Shown: positions 8,672-17,373 of the stretch, piece after piece | Layout of the letters: the number at the start of each line of letters is the position of its first letter | How positions within the stretch are numbered: position 1 is the stretch's first letter | Assembly: GCF_015689335.1 (NCBI RefSeq) | Contig: NZ_CP065053.1 | Location: 4,464,001-4,528,000 of the forward strand | Direction of reading: 5' to 3' | DNA: 64,000 bases | Origin: Massilia antarctica | GTDB taxonomy: Bacteria; Pseudomonadota; Gammaproteobacteria; Burkholderiales; Burkholderiaceae_D | Translations under genes and position numbers: made by a program | The notes under the pieces: model-generated | Seen by the model: only the letters and a program-made list of their open reading frames with translations | Database searches by the model: none | Told to the model about the DNA's origin: nothing

Positions 8672-9379
8672 ATGATAGGTGAGCATTCATCCAAGCAGTA
8701 TGACCACGAACTTGAAACCATCCGCTCCAAGGTATTGCTGATGGGCGGCATCGTCGAGACTCAGTTCCTCGACGCGATGACCTGTTTTCGCATCGGCAAC
8801 CTGGAGCGCGCCGACCGCGTGATCGCGGAAGACGACGAAGTCAACCAGCTGGAAGTGGCGCTCGACGACGCCTGCAGCCACCTGATCGTGCGGCGCCAGC
8901 CGACCGCCAACGACTTGCGCACGGTCATGGCCACGATCAAGGTCATCACCGACCTGGAGCGCATCGGCGACGAAGCGGCCAAGATTGCGCGCACCTCCAA
9001 GAATCTGCACGGGCGCGGCGCGGTCGGCGTGAACCATTACGAAATGGTGCGCACGATCGCCACCGCCACCTCCGACATGCTGCACGATGCGCTGGATGCG
9101 TTTGCGCGCCTCGACGGCAAGCAGGCCTTGCAGCTGATCGCCCAGGATGCGGTGATCGACCATGAATTCCGCTCGATCATGCGCAACCTGATCACCTTCA
9201 TGATGGAAGACCCGCGCACGATTTCCTCGGCGCTGGACACCTTGTGGGTGGCCAAGGCCATCGAGCGTATCGGCGACCATGCCAAGAACATTGCGGAATA
9301 TGTCATCTACGTCGTCGAAGGCAAGGATATCCGGCACACCAAACAGGCGCATTCGATCCCTGACAACCCCTTACCGTAA
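8672..9379 (+). CDS. phoU: Phosphate signalling regulator PhoU
   Basis: The 235-residue protein consists of two PhoU repeats forming three-helix bundles, with the metal-binding-like segments ERIGDEAAKIAR and ERIGDHAKNIAEY, one per repeat. PhoU links the Pst transporter to the PhoR kinase and keeps the regulon off when phosphate is plentiful. The ATG at 8672 has GGAG at 8661-8664; an upstream in-frame start at 8633 lies inside pstB. It is followed by phoB after 5 bp. Confidence 0.95.
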   Translation: MIGEHSSKQYDHELETIRSKVLLMGGIVETQFLDAMTCFRIGNLERADRVIAEDDEVNQLEVALDDACSHLIVRRQPTANDLRTVMATIKVITDLERIGDEAAKIARTSKNLHGRGAVGVNHYEMVRTIATATSDMLHDALDAFARLDGKQALQLIAQDAVIDHEFRSIMRNLITFMMEDPRTISSALDTLWVAKAIERIGDHAKNIAEYVIYVVEGKDIRHTKQAHSIPDNPLP

Positions 9380-9384
9380 TATCA

Positions 9385-10074
9385 ATGGCATCTGACAAAA
9401 CGACTGTATTAATAGTAGAAGACGAGCCGGCGATTGTGGAACTGGTCACGTTCTCGCTGCGCGAGGCTGGCTGGAATGTGTGTTCGGTGCAGAATGTGGC
9501 GGATGCCTGGGAATTCATGCAGCAGCGCATACCGCACCTGATGCTGCTGGACTGGATGTTGCCGGACCAGACAGGTTTGCGCCTGCTCTCGCGCATGCGT
9601 TCGGACCGCAACTTCCAGGATATTCCGGTGATCATGCTGACCGCCAAGAGCATGGAAGAGGACAAGATCGCGGGCCTGAACAATGGCGCCGACGATTACG
9701 TGACCAAGCCGTTTTCCCCGCGCGAACTGCTGGCGCGCGCCAAGGCGCTCTTGCGCCGCAAAAGCCCGGAGCATGACCAGGCGGTCATGAGCGCCGGGCC
9801 GGTGAGTTTGGACCCGGTCAGCTGCACGGTGTCGATCGATAGCCAGAAGATCGACATGGGGCATGCCGAGTTCAAGTTGCTGAAGTTTTTGCTGGCGCAT
9901 CCGGAACGGGTGTTTTCGCGCAGCCAGTTGCTCGACAAGGTATGGGGCGACCATGTGGTGATCGAAGAACGCACGGTCGATGTGCATGTGCTCAGGCTGC
10001 GCAAGGCGCTCAAGGAATCGGAAAAGCTGATCAAGACGGTGCGCAGCGTGGGGTATATGCTGTCGGAGAAATGA
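9385..10074 (+). CDS. phoB: Phosphate regulon response regulator PhoB
   Basis: The 229-residue OmpR/PhoB-family regulator has a receiver domain (residues 1-125) with the acidic pocket VEDE, phospho-acceptor Asp56 in LLDWMLP and the switch lysine in YVTKPFSPRE. A winged-helix DNA-binding domain follows (about 135-229; ERTVDVHVLRLRKAL). It should bind the Pho boxes noted before pstS and ppk in this window. It begins 5 bp after phoU and is followed by phoR after a short REP-like repeat. Confidence 0.95.
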   Translation: MASDKTTVLIVEDEPAIVELVTFSLREAGWNVCSVQNVADAWEFMQQRIPHLMLLDWMLPDQTGLRLLSRMRSDRNFQDIPVIMLTAKSMEEDKIAGLNNGADDYVTKPFSPRELLARAKALLRRKSPEHDQAVMSAGPVSLDPVSCTVSIDSQKIDMGHAEFKLLKFLLAHPERVFSRSQLLDKVWGDHVVIEERTVDVHVLRLRKALKESEKLIKTVRSVGYMLSEK

Positions 10075-10131
10075 TGTTGACGCAGTAGGTGTTGTTAGCG
10101 AAACCGCAATCGCCATAGCCACTCTAAAAAT

Positions 10132-10159
10132 CGTCGTTCCCGCCTGCGCGGGAACGACG
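10132..10159. repeat. REP-like palindrome
   Basis: CGTCGTTCCCGC and GCGGGAACGACG form a perfect 12-bp inverted repeat around the loop CTGC, between phoB and phoR. The same TTCCCGC...GCGGGAA core recurs twice at 23573-23644, so this is a dispersed repeat family rather than a gene-specific terminator. Confidence 0.8.
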
Positions 10160-10217
10160 GAGCTAACGGTAAACGAGGGTTTATCCAGTTAGCTTGAACA
10201 AGGACACCCCCCGCAAC

Positions 10218-11498
10218 ATGAACCCCAAACTGCTGTTCTGGATTCCCGCGCTGCTGCGCATGAGCTTCATCCTGCTTGGCGCGGGCGTATTCTGGTGGCT
10301 GTTCGGCCTGGTCTACGGCCTGGCCGTGGCCTTTCTCACCGTCCTCGTCTTGCTGTTCATCCAGCTCTCCTACCTGCACCAGCTCGGCGACTGGCTGGAC
10401 GACCCACACTCGGCCAAACTCCCCGATGGCTGGGGTTCCTGGACCAATATCTTCTCGCGCCTGTACCGCCTGCGCCGTGACGACGAACGCAACCAGGCCG
10501 AACTGACCGAATGGCTGGCCCGCTTCCGCCAGGCCATGCACCTGCTGCCCGACGGCGTGGCCATCATGGACGACGTCCTCTTCCTCGAATGGTGCAACCC
10601 GGCCGCCGAACGCCACCTCGGCCTGACCCTGGAGCGCGACAAGGGCATGCGGGTCACCAACCTGATCCGCCATCCGGATTTCATCGACTACATCATTCTC
10701 GGCCGCTATGAAAACCCCCTGACCCTGAGCTTGCGCGACCGCAAGCTGATCTGCCAGATCATCCCGTTCGAGAACCGGCGCCAGATTCTGGTCACGCACG
10801 ACGCCACCGAAACCCAGCGCATCGAGGAAATGCGGCGCGACTTCATCGCCAACGCCTCGCACGAGCTGCGCACACCGCTCACGGTGATCGTCGGCTTCCT
10901 GGAAATCGCCTCGAGCGAAATGAACCTCGATCCGGAAACCCGCATGTCGCACCTGAAACTGATGACCGAGCAGGGCCATCGCATGCAGCGCCTGATCGAA
11001 GACATGCTGACCCTGTCGCGCCTGGAATCGATGGATTATCCGCTGCGCAGCGAATCGGTCGACATCCCGGCGCTGATGGAGCAGATCGTGCAGGAGGCGA
11101 GGGCGCTGTCGGGCGGCAAGCACCAGATCACGGCGAGCGTCAACGGGCCGAATATCTCGGGCAATCCGGAAGAGCTGCGCAGCGCCTTCGGCAACCTGGC
11201 CTCGAACGCGGTGCGCTACACGCCCTCGGGCGGCACCGTGCACCTGGCCTGGCAGATGGGACCGAACGGCCCGCAGTTCGTCGCCACGGACACCGGCATC
11301 GGCATCGACCAGAAGCACATCGCGCGCCTGACCGAGCGCTTTTACCGGGTCGACAAGAGCCGCTCGCGCGAAACCCAGGGCACCGGGCTGGGGCTGGCGA
11401 TCGTCAAGCACGTGCTGCTGCGCCACGGCGGCAGCCTGAGCATCAAGTCGGAAGCGGGCAAGGGCAGCAGCTTCATTGTGTCGCTGCCGGCGGCGTAA
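10218..11498 (+). CDS. phoR: Phosphate regulon sensor kinase PhoR
   Basis: The 426-residue histidine kinase has two N-terminal membrane segments (about 12-52), a PAS domain (about 100-195) and a dimerisation/phospho-acceptor domain with His215 in FIANASHELRTPL. The ATPase domain shows the N box (GNLASNAVRYTP), G1 (DTGIGID) and G2 (GTGLGLAIVKHV). It phosphorylates PhoB when phosphate is scarce. I prefer ATG 10218; a TTG eight codons upstream (10194) is possible. AAGGA lies 13 bases before the ATG, slightly far. Its 3' end overlaps the convergent gene at 11473 by 26 bp. Confidence 0.94.
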   Translation: MNPKLLFWIPALLRMSFILLGAGVFWWLFGLVYGLAVAFLTVLVLLFIQLSYLHQLGDWLDDPHSAKLPDGWGSWTNIFSRLYRLRRDDERNQAELTEWLARFRQAMHLLPDGVAIMDDVLFLEWCNPAAERHLGLTLERDKGMRVTNLIRHPDFIDYIILGRYENPLTLSLRDRKLICQIIPFENRRQILVTHDATETQRIEEMRRDFIANASHELRTPLTVIVGFLEIASSEMNLDPETRMSHLKLMTEQGHRMQRLIEDMLTLSRLESMDYPLRSESVDIPALMEQIVQEARALSGGKHQITASVNGPNISGNPEELRSAFGNLASNAVRYTPSGGTVHLAWQMGPNGPQFVATDTGIGIDQKHIARLTERFYRVDKSRSRETQGTGLGLAIVKHVLLRHGGSLSIKSEAGKGSSFIVSLPAA

Positions 11499-11787
11499 GC
11501 CACTTGCCGTCGTGCTGGTAGTTCTGGATGAAGTCGGTCAATCGGGCGACGGTGTCCGCCGCTGGGGTTTCGATGGTGAAAATTTCCCGGTCCTCCCACA
11601 GCACCGGCACACCGATCGCCGCTTCGATCTGCTGGTCGAAGTTGCCGTACGCATCCCGGTCCTCAACGAAGGACGGCGGCATGTACTCGAACGCGAGAAC
11701 GACCTTGGCGTCCGCCATGATCCGGATCTCCGGTTCGCCTCCATAGTCGAATCCGCTCAATGCGATCGTGCTTGCTACCGTCGTCAT
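11473..11787 (-). CDS. Hypothetical protein, 104 residues
   Basis: A small acidic soluble protein with no signal peptide or membrane segment and no family I recognise. Its 3' end overlaps the end of phoR on the other strand by 26 bp. It contains several aromatic residues (FDYGGEPEIRIM, YMPPSFVEDRD), suggesting a compact beta-rich fold. The methyltransferase gene to its right runs in the same direction, but its stop lies 56 bp upstream of this start, so cotranscription is possible but unproven. Confidence 0.6.
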   Translation of the reverse strand: MTTVASTIALSGFDYGGEPEIRIMADAKVVLAFEYMPPSFVEDRDAYGNFDQQIEAAIGVPVLWEDREIFTIETPAADTVARLTDFIQNYQHDGKWLTPPAATQ

Positions 11788-11842
11788 GACGCGGGCTCCT
11801 TGCGTGGGGTGGACACGATACTGTACTCCAAGCCCGTTCCCG

Positions 11843-12523
11843 TCAGGACGGCTTGTGTTCGGCCGCGAAAATCGCCGTCACGCCTTCCACCTTGAACTCG
11901 ACCACCGTGAAATGGGCGCGCAGATAGTTTTCCAGGGCCCGCGCATTGTCTTGCCGGTTGTTGAACACGCCGAGCGCATTCATCAGCCACATGAAGGGCC
12001 GCGCCAGCAGGTTCTTGCGCACGCCTTCCGACAGCACCGTGGTGCCGAACAGGCGTCCGCCCGGCGCCAGCAGGGCCGCCAGATGGGTGAGGGCGATGCT
12101 TTTCTGGTCCAGGCTGCCTGGCACGCAGTGCAGCACATAATTGATGCTGATCGAATCGAAGGGCGCGACCGCGTGTTTCACGGGCTCCAGGATATTCTGC
12201 ACGTACGTTTCCGGCCGGTAGCGCGCCACCTTCGGCAAGGTCTTAGCCAGGCATTCGGCGCTCAGGTCCATCAGCGCCAGGCGCGCCGTGGGTACCAGCG
12301 GCGCCCGGTTCAACAGGAATCCGGTGCCGACCCCGACCTCAAGGTGATTGGCGCTGATGTGCTTGCGGTAATGCGCATCGAGCCGCGCAATCGAGCATCC
12401 CCAGGCATATTTCGAAATCACGCCGTACAGCAGCGCATCGTAGAAAAACAGGCTCAGCTTGTTGAAGTATTGCTGCGAACGGACAATCTTGACGTGGGTG
12501 GGCTCGCTGTCCTCGCTGATCAT
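11843..12523 (-). CDS. Class I SAM-dependent methyltransferase
   Basis: The 226-residue protein has a Rossmann-type methyltransferase core. Motif I is LEVGVGTGFLL, followed by the acidic end of strand 2 in LALMDLSAECL, with later motifs in SISINYVLHCVPG and LAPGGRLFGTTVL. The substrate cannot be read from sequence; the layout resembles UbiE/phospholipid-type methyltransferases. The frame stays open far upstream into the patatin gene, but the ATG at 12523 with AAAGAAAG before it gives the normal N-terminus. It is divergent from the patatin-like lipoprotein gene. Confidence 0.8.
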   Translation of the reverse strand: MISEDSEPTHVKIVRSQQYFNKLSLFFYDALLYGVISKYAWGCSIARLDAHYRKHISANHLEVGVGTGFLLNRAPLVPTARLALMDLSAECLAKTLPKVARYRPETYVQNILEPVKHAVAPFDSISINYVLHCVPGSLDQKSIALTHLAALLAPGGRLFGTTVLSEGVRKNLLARPFMWLMNALGVFNNRQDNARALENYLRAHFTVVEFKVEGVTAIFAAEHKPS

Positions 12524-12655
12524 TGCGGACTTTCTTTGTTGGTATAAACAATTATGCCACTTTATCCACCTGGCAATTAAACCGGCGTGCCGGATGGCGG
12601 CCCCAGGTGACCGCGAGCAGGTACAATCGTGGTCTTCGCTTCCTTGACGACCACT

Positions 12656-13570
12656 ATGTTCACCAAACGCCGTTCCCTGATTGCCCTCGCTGTGTTGCTC
12701 GCCGGTTGCGGCAGCAACCCCACCCCTCCCGCCGCCAAACCGGCCGCCGTGCTGCAACCGGCCGCCGCCGCGCTGCCCAAGAAAATTCGTATCGGCCTGG
12801 CCTTGGGAGGCGGGGCCGCGCGCGGTTTCGCCCACATCGGCGTGATCAAGGCGCTCGAAGCGCAGGGCATTTTCCCGGAGATCGTGGTCGGCACCAGCGC
12901 CGGCAGCGTGGTCGGCGCCATGTATGCCGCCGGCAACGATGGCTTCGCCCTGCAAAAGACCGCCATGGAGATGGACGAGGCCGAGATTTCGGACTGGGCC
13001 ATGCCGCTGTTCGGCAAGTCCTCGGGCGTGCTCAAGGGTGAAGCCTTGCAGAATTACGTGAACAAGGCCGTCAAGAACGTGCCGATCGAAAAACTCAAGA
13101 TCCAGTTCGGCGCCGTCGCGACCGACCTGAACAACGGCCAGCCGATCCTGTTCCGGCGCGGGAACACGGGGCAGGCGGTGCGCGCATCCTCGTCCGTGCC
13201 TAGCGTGTTCCAGCCGGTGCGCATCGGCGACCGCTCGTATGTCGATGGCGGCCTGGTGGCGCCGGTGCCGGTGCGCTTCGTGCGCGAAATGGGTGCCGAT
13301 TTCATTATTGCGGTCAATATTTCGAGCCAGACCGACGCCCAGGCCGCCGTCAGTTCGCTGGAAGTGCTGATGCAAACCTTCGCCATCATGGGCCAGCGCC
13401 TCAATCACTACGAGCTCAAGGATGCGGATATCGTCATTTCGCCGGCGCTGGCCAAGATGGGCAGCAATGATTTTGCCGGCCGCAACCGCGCCATCATGGC
13501 GGGAGAGCAGGCGGCCGCGGCGATGATGCCGCAGATCAAAGCCAAGCTCAAGGCGCTCCAGCACTCCTGA
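12656..13570 (+). CDS. Patatin-like phospholipase lipoprotein (RssA-type)
   Basis: The 304-residue protein starts with a lipoprotein signal peptide; the lipobox LLAGC puts the lipidated Cys at position 18. The patatin domain follows with the oxyanion loop GGGAARG, nucleophile Ser81 in GTSAGS and catalytic Asp197 in VDGG. It should be a membrane-anchored acyl hydrolase acting on phospholipids or lysophospholipids. The ATG at 12656 is chosen because it starts exactly at the signal peptide. A TACAAT hexamer at about 12622 may be its -10 element. Physiological substrate unknown. Confidence 0.85.
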   Translation: MFTKRRSLIALAVLLAGCGSNPTPPAAKPAAVLQPAAAALPKKIRIGLALGGGAARGFAHIGVIKALEAQGIFPEIVVGTSAGSVVGAMYAAGNDGFALQKTAMEMDEAEISDWAMPLFGKSSGVLKGEALQNYVNKAVKNVPIEKLKIQFGAVATDLNNGQPILFRRGNTGQAVRASSSVPSVFQPVRIGDRSYVDGGLVAPVPVRFVREMGADFIIAVNISSQTDAQAAVSSLEVLMQTFAIMGQRLNHYELKDADIVISPALAKMGSNDFAGRNRAIMAGEQAAAAMMPQIKAKLKALQHS

Positions 13571-13653
13571 GCATAAGCGCTATAGCCGTTCCGATATCGG
13601 CAGCGCCTGCGCTTGCCGTAAAATCCGCCGCATCTATTTAACCGGGAACCAAC

Positions 13654-14058
13654 ATGCCATCGAAACCGTACCTGAACTTAGCCGACGTCAAGAAAATCGC
13701 TGCCGCCGCAGAAGCCGAAGCCCTTGCCAACAACTGGGCGGTCACCATCGCCATCGTCGACGACGGCGGCCACCTGCTGTCGCTGCAGCGCCTCGATGGC
13801 GCCGCGCCCCTGACCTCGCACATCGCCCCATCGAAGGCCAAGACGGCGGCCCTGGGCCGGCGCGAGAGCAAGGTCTTTGAAGACATCATCAACAATGGCC
13901 GCACCGCCTTTCTGTCGGCGCCGTTCGTGGAAGGCATGCTCGAAGGCGGCGTGCCGGTCATCGTCGACGGTCATGTGATCGGCGCCGTCGGCGTATCCGG
14001 TGTGAAGTCGGACCAGGATGCCCAGATCGCCAAGGCGGGCATCGCCGCCCTGGCCTGA
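13654..14058 (+). CDS. GlcG/HbpS-like heme-binding family protein
   Basis: The 134-residue single-domain protein matches the DUF336/GlcG-HbpS family: it begins with a helix (LNLADVKKIAAAAEAEALANN), then AIVDDGGHLLSLQRLDGA, and ends with GAVGVSGVKSDQDAQIAKAGI, all typical. Family members bind heme or cobalamin-like ligands or accompany oxidation operons; the role here is unknown. There is no signal peptide. It stands alone, 83 bp after the patatin gene and convergent with the gene at 14085. Confidence 0.85.
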   Translation: MPSKPYLNLADVKKIAAAAEAEALANNWAVTIAIVDDGGHLLSLQRLDGAAPLTSHIAPSKAKTAALGRRESKVFEDIINNGRTAFLSAPFVEGMLEGGVPVIVDGHVIGAVGVSGVKSDQDAQIAKAGIAALA

Positions 14059-14084
14059 GAAGGCCGTAGCGCGCCGGCCGTCGC

Positions 14085-15020
14085 TTAGCCGGCGGGAGTA
14101 GCGGCAGCGCCGCAGCCGGCTGCCGCCTTGCGCGGCACCGCCATCAGATTGCCGCGCAGGGTGCGCAAGACCAGGTAGTCGCAGCTTTCGCTGATCAACT
14201 GGGCGCGCTCCATGCGCTCGTTCGCGCCTTCGTTGTAGCGCACGGTTTTGTAAGGCAGCGCAGGCGCGCCTGGTGTCGCCATGTCGGCCAGCGCAATATC
14301 GAGCGCCTGCGCGTACATGCGCGCACTTTCCCACTTGAGCATGCCGGCATCGTCGCCGAGCCACAGATCCGGCCCGGCCCCCTCACCGCGCTCGGGCGAG
14401 ACAATGCGGATGATGGTTTCGTAGGGCGTGGCGCGGCCCGCGGTTTTGATCGAAATGGCGTTGTCGAGAATTAAGGCTTGGTGATCCTGTGTCAGGTAGA
14501 ACAGGGGAACGCTGTCGACCACGATGTCGCCCGGCGTGGGCGGGGCCGCTTGCGCGATGATCTGCTTGGCGCCGCCGGTCTTGATGTGCGCCAGCGAGGC
14601 TTGCATGAGTTCCTGGTGTGTGTAGGTACCCAGCACGGTCTGGTAGGGGGCGAGGACTTTGTCCGCCTGGGTGCGGATGCGTTCCTTTTCAGCGTCGCGC
14701 ATGGTGCCCGACACGATGGCATGCGTGGCGACAGCGGCCAGCAGGCCGACCAGGCCGGGGGCCGGGTACAGCATGGCCCCGCCGCCGGCACCACCAGCCT
14801 TGTCGAAATTGACCGCCCCGTGAAACGCCACCGTGTCGGTAGCCGGCAGGCGCAGGCCGAATCGCTGCGCCGTTGCATCGCTTGCGGCCAGGCCGGCCTG
14901 CACCGGCACTTCCCCGGCCTGCGCCGGCTGCCAAGGCATGGAAAGGCCCACCCCCGCGCACAGCGCCAGGCAGGCGGAAACGAGGTGGAGGCGCGGCAGG
15001 CGGCAGGCGAAACGTGTCAT
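14085..15020 (-). CDS. Secreted hypothetical protein, 311 residues
   Basis: The N-terminus is a signal peptide (basic start, hydrophobic LVSACLALCAGVGLSM, cleavage near AQA), so the protein is exported. No known domain is recognised. A glycine-rich hydrophobic stretch (AGGGAMLYPAPGLVGLLAAVATHAIV) near residues 75-105 could be a membrane segment. A conserved-looking block with two cysteines lies near the C-terminus. It follows the lipoprotein gene at 15051 after 30 bp on the same strand, so the two are probably one operon and may work together in the envelope. Confidence 0.7.
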   Translation of the reverse strand: MTRFACRLPRLHLVSACLALCAGVGLSMPWQPAQAGEVPVQAGLAASDATAQRFGLRLPATDTVAFHGAVNFDKAGGAGGGAMLYPAPGLVGLLAAVATHAIVSGTMRDAEKERIRTQADKVLAPYQTVLGTYTHQELMQASLAHIKTGGAKQIIAQAAPPTPGDIVVDSVPLFYLTQDHQALILDNAISIKTAGRATPYETIIRIVSPERGEGAGPDLWLGDDAGMLKWESARMYAQALDIALADMATPGAPALPYKTVRYNEGANERMERAQLISESCDYLVLRTLRGNLMAVPRKAAAGCGAAATPAG

Positions 15021-15050
15021 CGGGGCTGGTCTTTCAGAAAAGTGGATGGC

Positions 15051-15743
15051 TTAATTGGACAGGGGCTTGATGATCTGGTCCTTGGTCATTTCCAGTACCT
15101 GGAAATAGGCGTTCGACACGCCAGGGAAGGTCGGCGGTTCATCCCATTTGCCATCGGCGGCCTTCTGCACGTTCAGCGGCACATACCATTCGTACGAATT
15201 GTCGGTCAGGTTGACGATGTAGGCGGCGCCGGCGACCTTGGCTTTCGGGTCGCTGGTCGGAATGTACGAGGCGAAGGTGCGCTCGACGCCGACCATGGAC
15301 AGGTTGATCACCAGCAGCTTGTCGATCTTATGGCTGGCTTTCAGGCCGGACATGTCCTTGCGCGAGAATCCCGGGGCGGCCTTGCCGTTGTCGGGAAGGG
15401 CGGTGAAATCGAGTTTCTCGATCATGGTGACATTGGCGCCGCGCTGCTTGAGGACGGTGGCAACCTGGGCCGGCAATTGCGGCAACTCTTCGTAAGGCAA
15501 GGTCTTGGTGTGGCTGGTCAGGGACGAGTTCATCATCGAGGCGGCAGCCATGCACAACAGGCAATCGGCGCCAGGAAACTGGGTGTCGACCACCGGCAAG
15601 GCCGTCATGAACACGCCATAGTTGTTGGCGGGCGCGACGAAGGCTTGCGGCGCCAGGGCCACCGGGGTTTGTGGCGGCGTCATGCAGCCGGTGAGAATGG
15701 CGATGCTGGCGACCAGGGCGGCGGAGGAAAGACGTAAGTTCAC
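15051..15743 (-). CDS. Unknown lipoprotein
   Basis: A 230-residue lipoprotein precursor: the hydrophobic N-terminus ends in a lipobox (AILTGC) followed by MTPPQTP. I choose the GTG at 15743, which has AGG just upstream, because it places a normal-length signal peptide first; the frame is open to 15884 but that would add about 47 residues before the signal and would run through a terminator hairpin. The body contains a CLLC pair and no family I recognise. The next gene (14085) starts 30 bp downstream. The leader contains a terminator-like hairpin that may control expression. Confidence 0.7.
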   Translation of the reverse strand: MNLRLSSAALVASIAILTGCMTPPQTPVALAPQAFVAPANNYGVFMTALPVVDTQFPGADCLLCMAAASMMNSSLTSHTKTLPYEELPQLPAQVATVLKQRGANVTMIEKLDFTALPDNGKAAPGFSRKDMSGLKASHKIDKLLVINLSMVGVERTFASYIPTSDPKAKVAGAAYIVNLTDNSYEWYVPLNVQKAADGKWDEPPTFPGVSNAYFQVLEMTKDQIIKPLSN

Positions 15744-15771
15744 GGAAGACCTATTATTCAGAGCGGTTAAA

Positions 15772-15866
15772 TGAAAACAGGCCCGCATCACCGTGGTGAT
15801 TCGGGCCTGCCGACGCGTCGATCCGGCCGTCATGCGGCCAGTCGGACATGCATGTTTGATATTATA
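15772..15866 (-). ncRNA. Candidate small RNA or attenuator leader of the lipoprotein gene
   Basis: On the minus strand a TATAAT box (15866-15861) is followed by a short possible leader ORF (MHVRLAA, stop) and then a strong hairpin: CAGGCCCG/CGGGCCTG outer arms and ATCACC/GGTGAT inner arms (15778-15809). The hairpin is followed by TTTTC, the form of an intrinsic terminator. The unit would be about 80 nt. It ends about 30 bp before the lipoprotein start, so it may be an attenuator or a separate small RNA. No good -35 element is visible. Confidence 0.45.
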
Positions 15867-16062
15867 AACCAACTTAAATTGCAAAATGGAAATGTATTGA
15901 CGAACTGTTGTTTTTGGTTACGTTTTAATGGTGATGAAACGTCAGCACCTTGCATGGCGGCGTCGCGGGCGATACGCTGATCCGGTTTTTCGGTTCTCTC
16001 TGCTGCGGTTCATCTTGCCGGCGATCGCGTATGGTATGGTTTTGACCCCAGAAAGAGTTTCC

Positions 16063-16539
16063 ATGAACGCGAATGAAAGCCGTCCTCCATTGCCGCCCTT
16101 TACGCATGCATCGGCCACACTCAAGGTACGCCTGGCCGAAGATGGCTGGAATTCGCGCGATCCGGCGCGCGTGGCGCTGGCCTACACTGTCGACAGCCGC
16201 TGGCGCAACCGCGCCGAATTCGTCAGCGGGCGGGAGGCGATCGTCGGCTTGCTGACGCGCAAATGGGTGCGCGAGCTCGACTACCGGTTGATCAAGGAGT
16301 TGTGGGCCTTCGGCGGCAACCGCATCGCGGTGCGTTTCGCCTACGAATGGCGCGACGACGCTGGCAACTGGTTCCGCTCCTACGGTAACGAGAATTGGGA
16401 ATTCGACGAGCAGGGCTTGATGGCGCTGCGCCATGCCAGCATCAATGATTTGCCGATCAGGGAGCAGGAGCGCAAGTTCCACTGGCCCCTGGGGCGCCGC
16501 CCGGACGATCATCCTGGACTGAGCGAGCTCGGTCTGTAA
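16063..16539 (+). CDS. DUF1348 (NTF2-like) family protein
   Basis: The 158-residue protein resembles the nuclear-transport-factor-2-like DUF1348 family, with the recognisable stretch [19 protein letters not shown] near the N-terminus and the end block [19 protein letters not shown]. The fold is a small cone-shaped alpha+beta barrel; the function of the family is not established. GAAAGAG at 16051-16057 supports the ATG at 16063; the frame is open upstream but the extension is not family-like. It is monocistronic or followed by the cytochrome gene 40 bp downstream. Confidence 0.85.
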   Translation: MNANESRPPLPPFTHASATLKVRLAEDGWNSRDPARVALAYTVDSRWRNRAEFVSGREAIVGLLTRKWVRELDYRLIKELWAFGGNRIAVRFAYEWRDDAGNWFRSYGNENWEFDEQGLMALRHASINDLPIREQERKFHWPLGRRPDDHPGLSELGL

Positions 16540-16579
16540 AGCCGGCCGCATGGGTGGCCGACTGATTTAAGGAGTGCTT

Positions 16580-17329
16580 ATGAGCTACACATTGAAGGCA
16601 TCGCTGCTGACCTTGGCCATGCTCTGCATGCCAGGCAGCGCCGGCGCGGCACCCCAATCGGACTACGACGCCGGTGAGCAGCTGTTTCGCCAGGAGAATT
16701 TCGTCGCCGCGGAGCGGGCCTGGACCAAGGCTGCCGCCGCAGGCGACGTGCGGGCACAGTACATGCTCGGGCTGGCGCTGGCGTCAGGGCGCTACCTGCC
16801 CATCGATAGACAACGGGGCCAGGCTTACCTCGCCGCAGCATCCGACAAAGGTTACGGCGACGCCACCCACGCGCTGTACGGCTATCGCCGCAGTAACCAT
16901 CTCGGGCCACTGTCGGAAGCCATCGCGCTGCTCGAAAAGGCTGCCGCCCAAGGCAGCACCAGTGCGAAAGTGGAACTCGGCATCATGAGCGGGACCAAGG
17001 GGCTGGGAATGCAGGATGGCGTCCTCGACATGCTGATTCCGACGCGCGTGAGCAAACTCGAGGCTGCGGGCCGCACGGATGCCCTGGTGCGGGGCCGCAA
17101 GGTGTATGACGACTCGTGCCAGGTCTGTCATGCGGCCGGTGTCATGAATGCCCCGCAATTGGCTGACCGGCCGGAGTGGAGTGTGCGCAACAAGAAGGGT
17201 TTCAACGTGCTGGTACGGCACGCCGTCGACGGATATAAGTCGCATCCGGCCAAGGGCGGCATGCCGGCCCTGTCCGGCGATGAGATACGCGACGCGGTGT
17301 TTTACATGAGCGCCGGCCCATCGACATAG
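16580..17329 (+). CDS. Sel1-repeat protein fused to a cytochrome c domain
   Basis: A 249-residue exported protein with a signal peptide cleaved near AGAA (residue 24). Residues about 28-135 form Sel1/TPR-like helical repeats (AGDVRAQYMLGLALASGRYL; AAAQGSTSAKVELGIMSG). The C-terminal third is a cytochrome c5-like domain with the heme-binding CQVCH (180-184) and probable axial Met228 in KGGMPAL. This predicts a periplasmic c-type cytochrome with a protein-interaction scaffold. AAGGAG at 16569-16574 supports ATG 16580 over the GTG at 16574. The electron partner is unknown. Confidence 0.8.
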   Translation: MSYTLKASLLTLAMLCMPGSAGAAPQSDYDAGEQLFRQENFVAAERAWTKAAAAGDVRAQYMLGLALASGRYLPIDRQRGQAYLAAASDKGYGDATHALYGYRRSNHLGPLSEAIALLEKAAAQGSTSAKVELGIMSGTKGLGMQDGVLDMLIPTRVSKLEAAGRTDALVRGRKVYDDSCQVCHAAGVMNAPQLADRPEWSVRNKKGFNVLVRHAVDGYKSHPAKGGMPALSGDEIRDAVFYMSAGPST

Positions 17330-17373
17330 CGGTGGGTGGATTCCCGGGCCGTGTCCTGGAGTGGGGATGTGGA

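Noticed and set aside
10132..10159. Palindrome as the phoB terminator or a CRISPR repeat
   Set aside because: It has no T tract, and related copies elsewhere are not evenly spaced with spacers; it is a REP-like element.
12524..13564. Upstream extension of the methyltransferase frame
   Set aside because: It is antisense to the patatin lipoprotein gene and non-homologous; the ATG at 12523 with a ribosome binding site gives the normal N-terminus.
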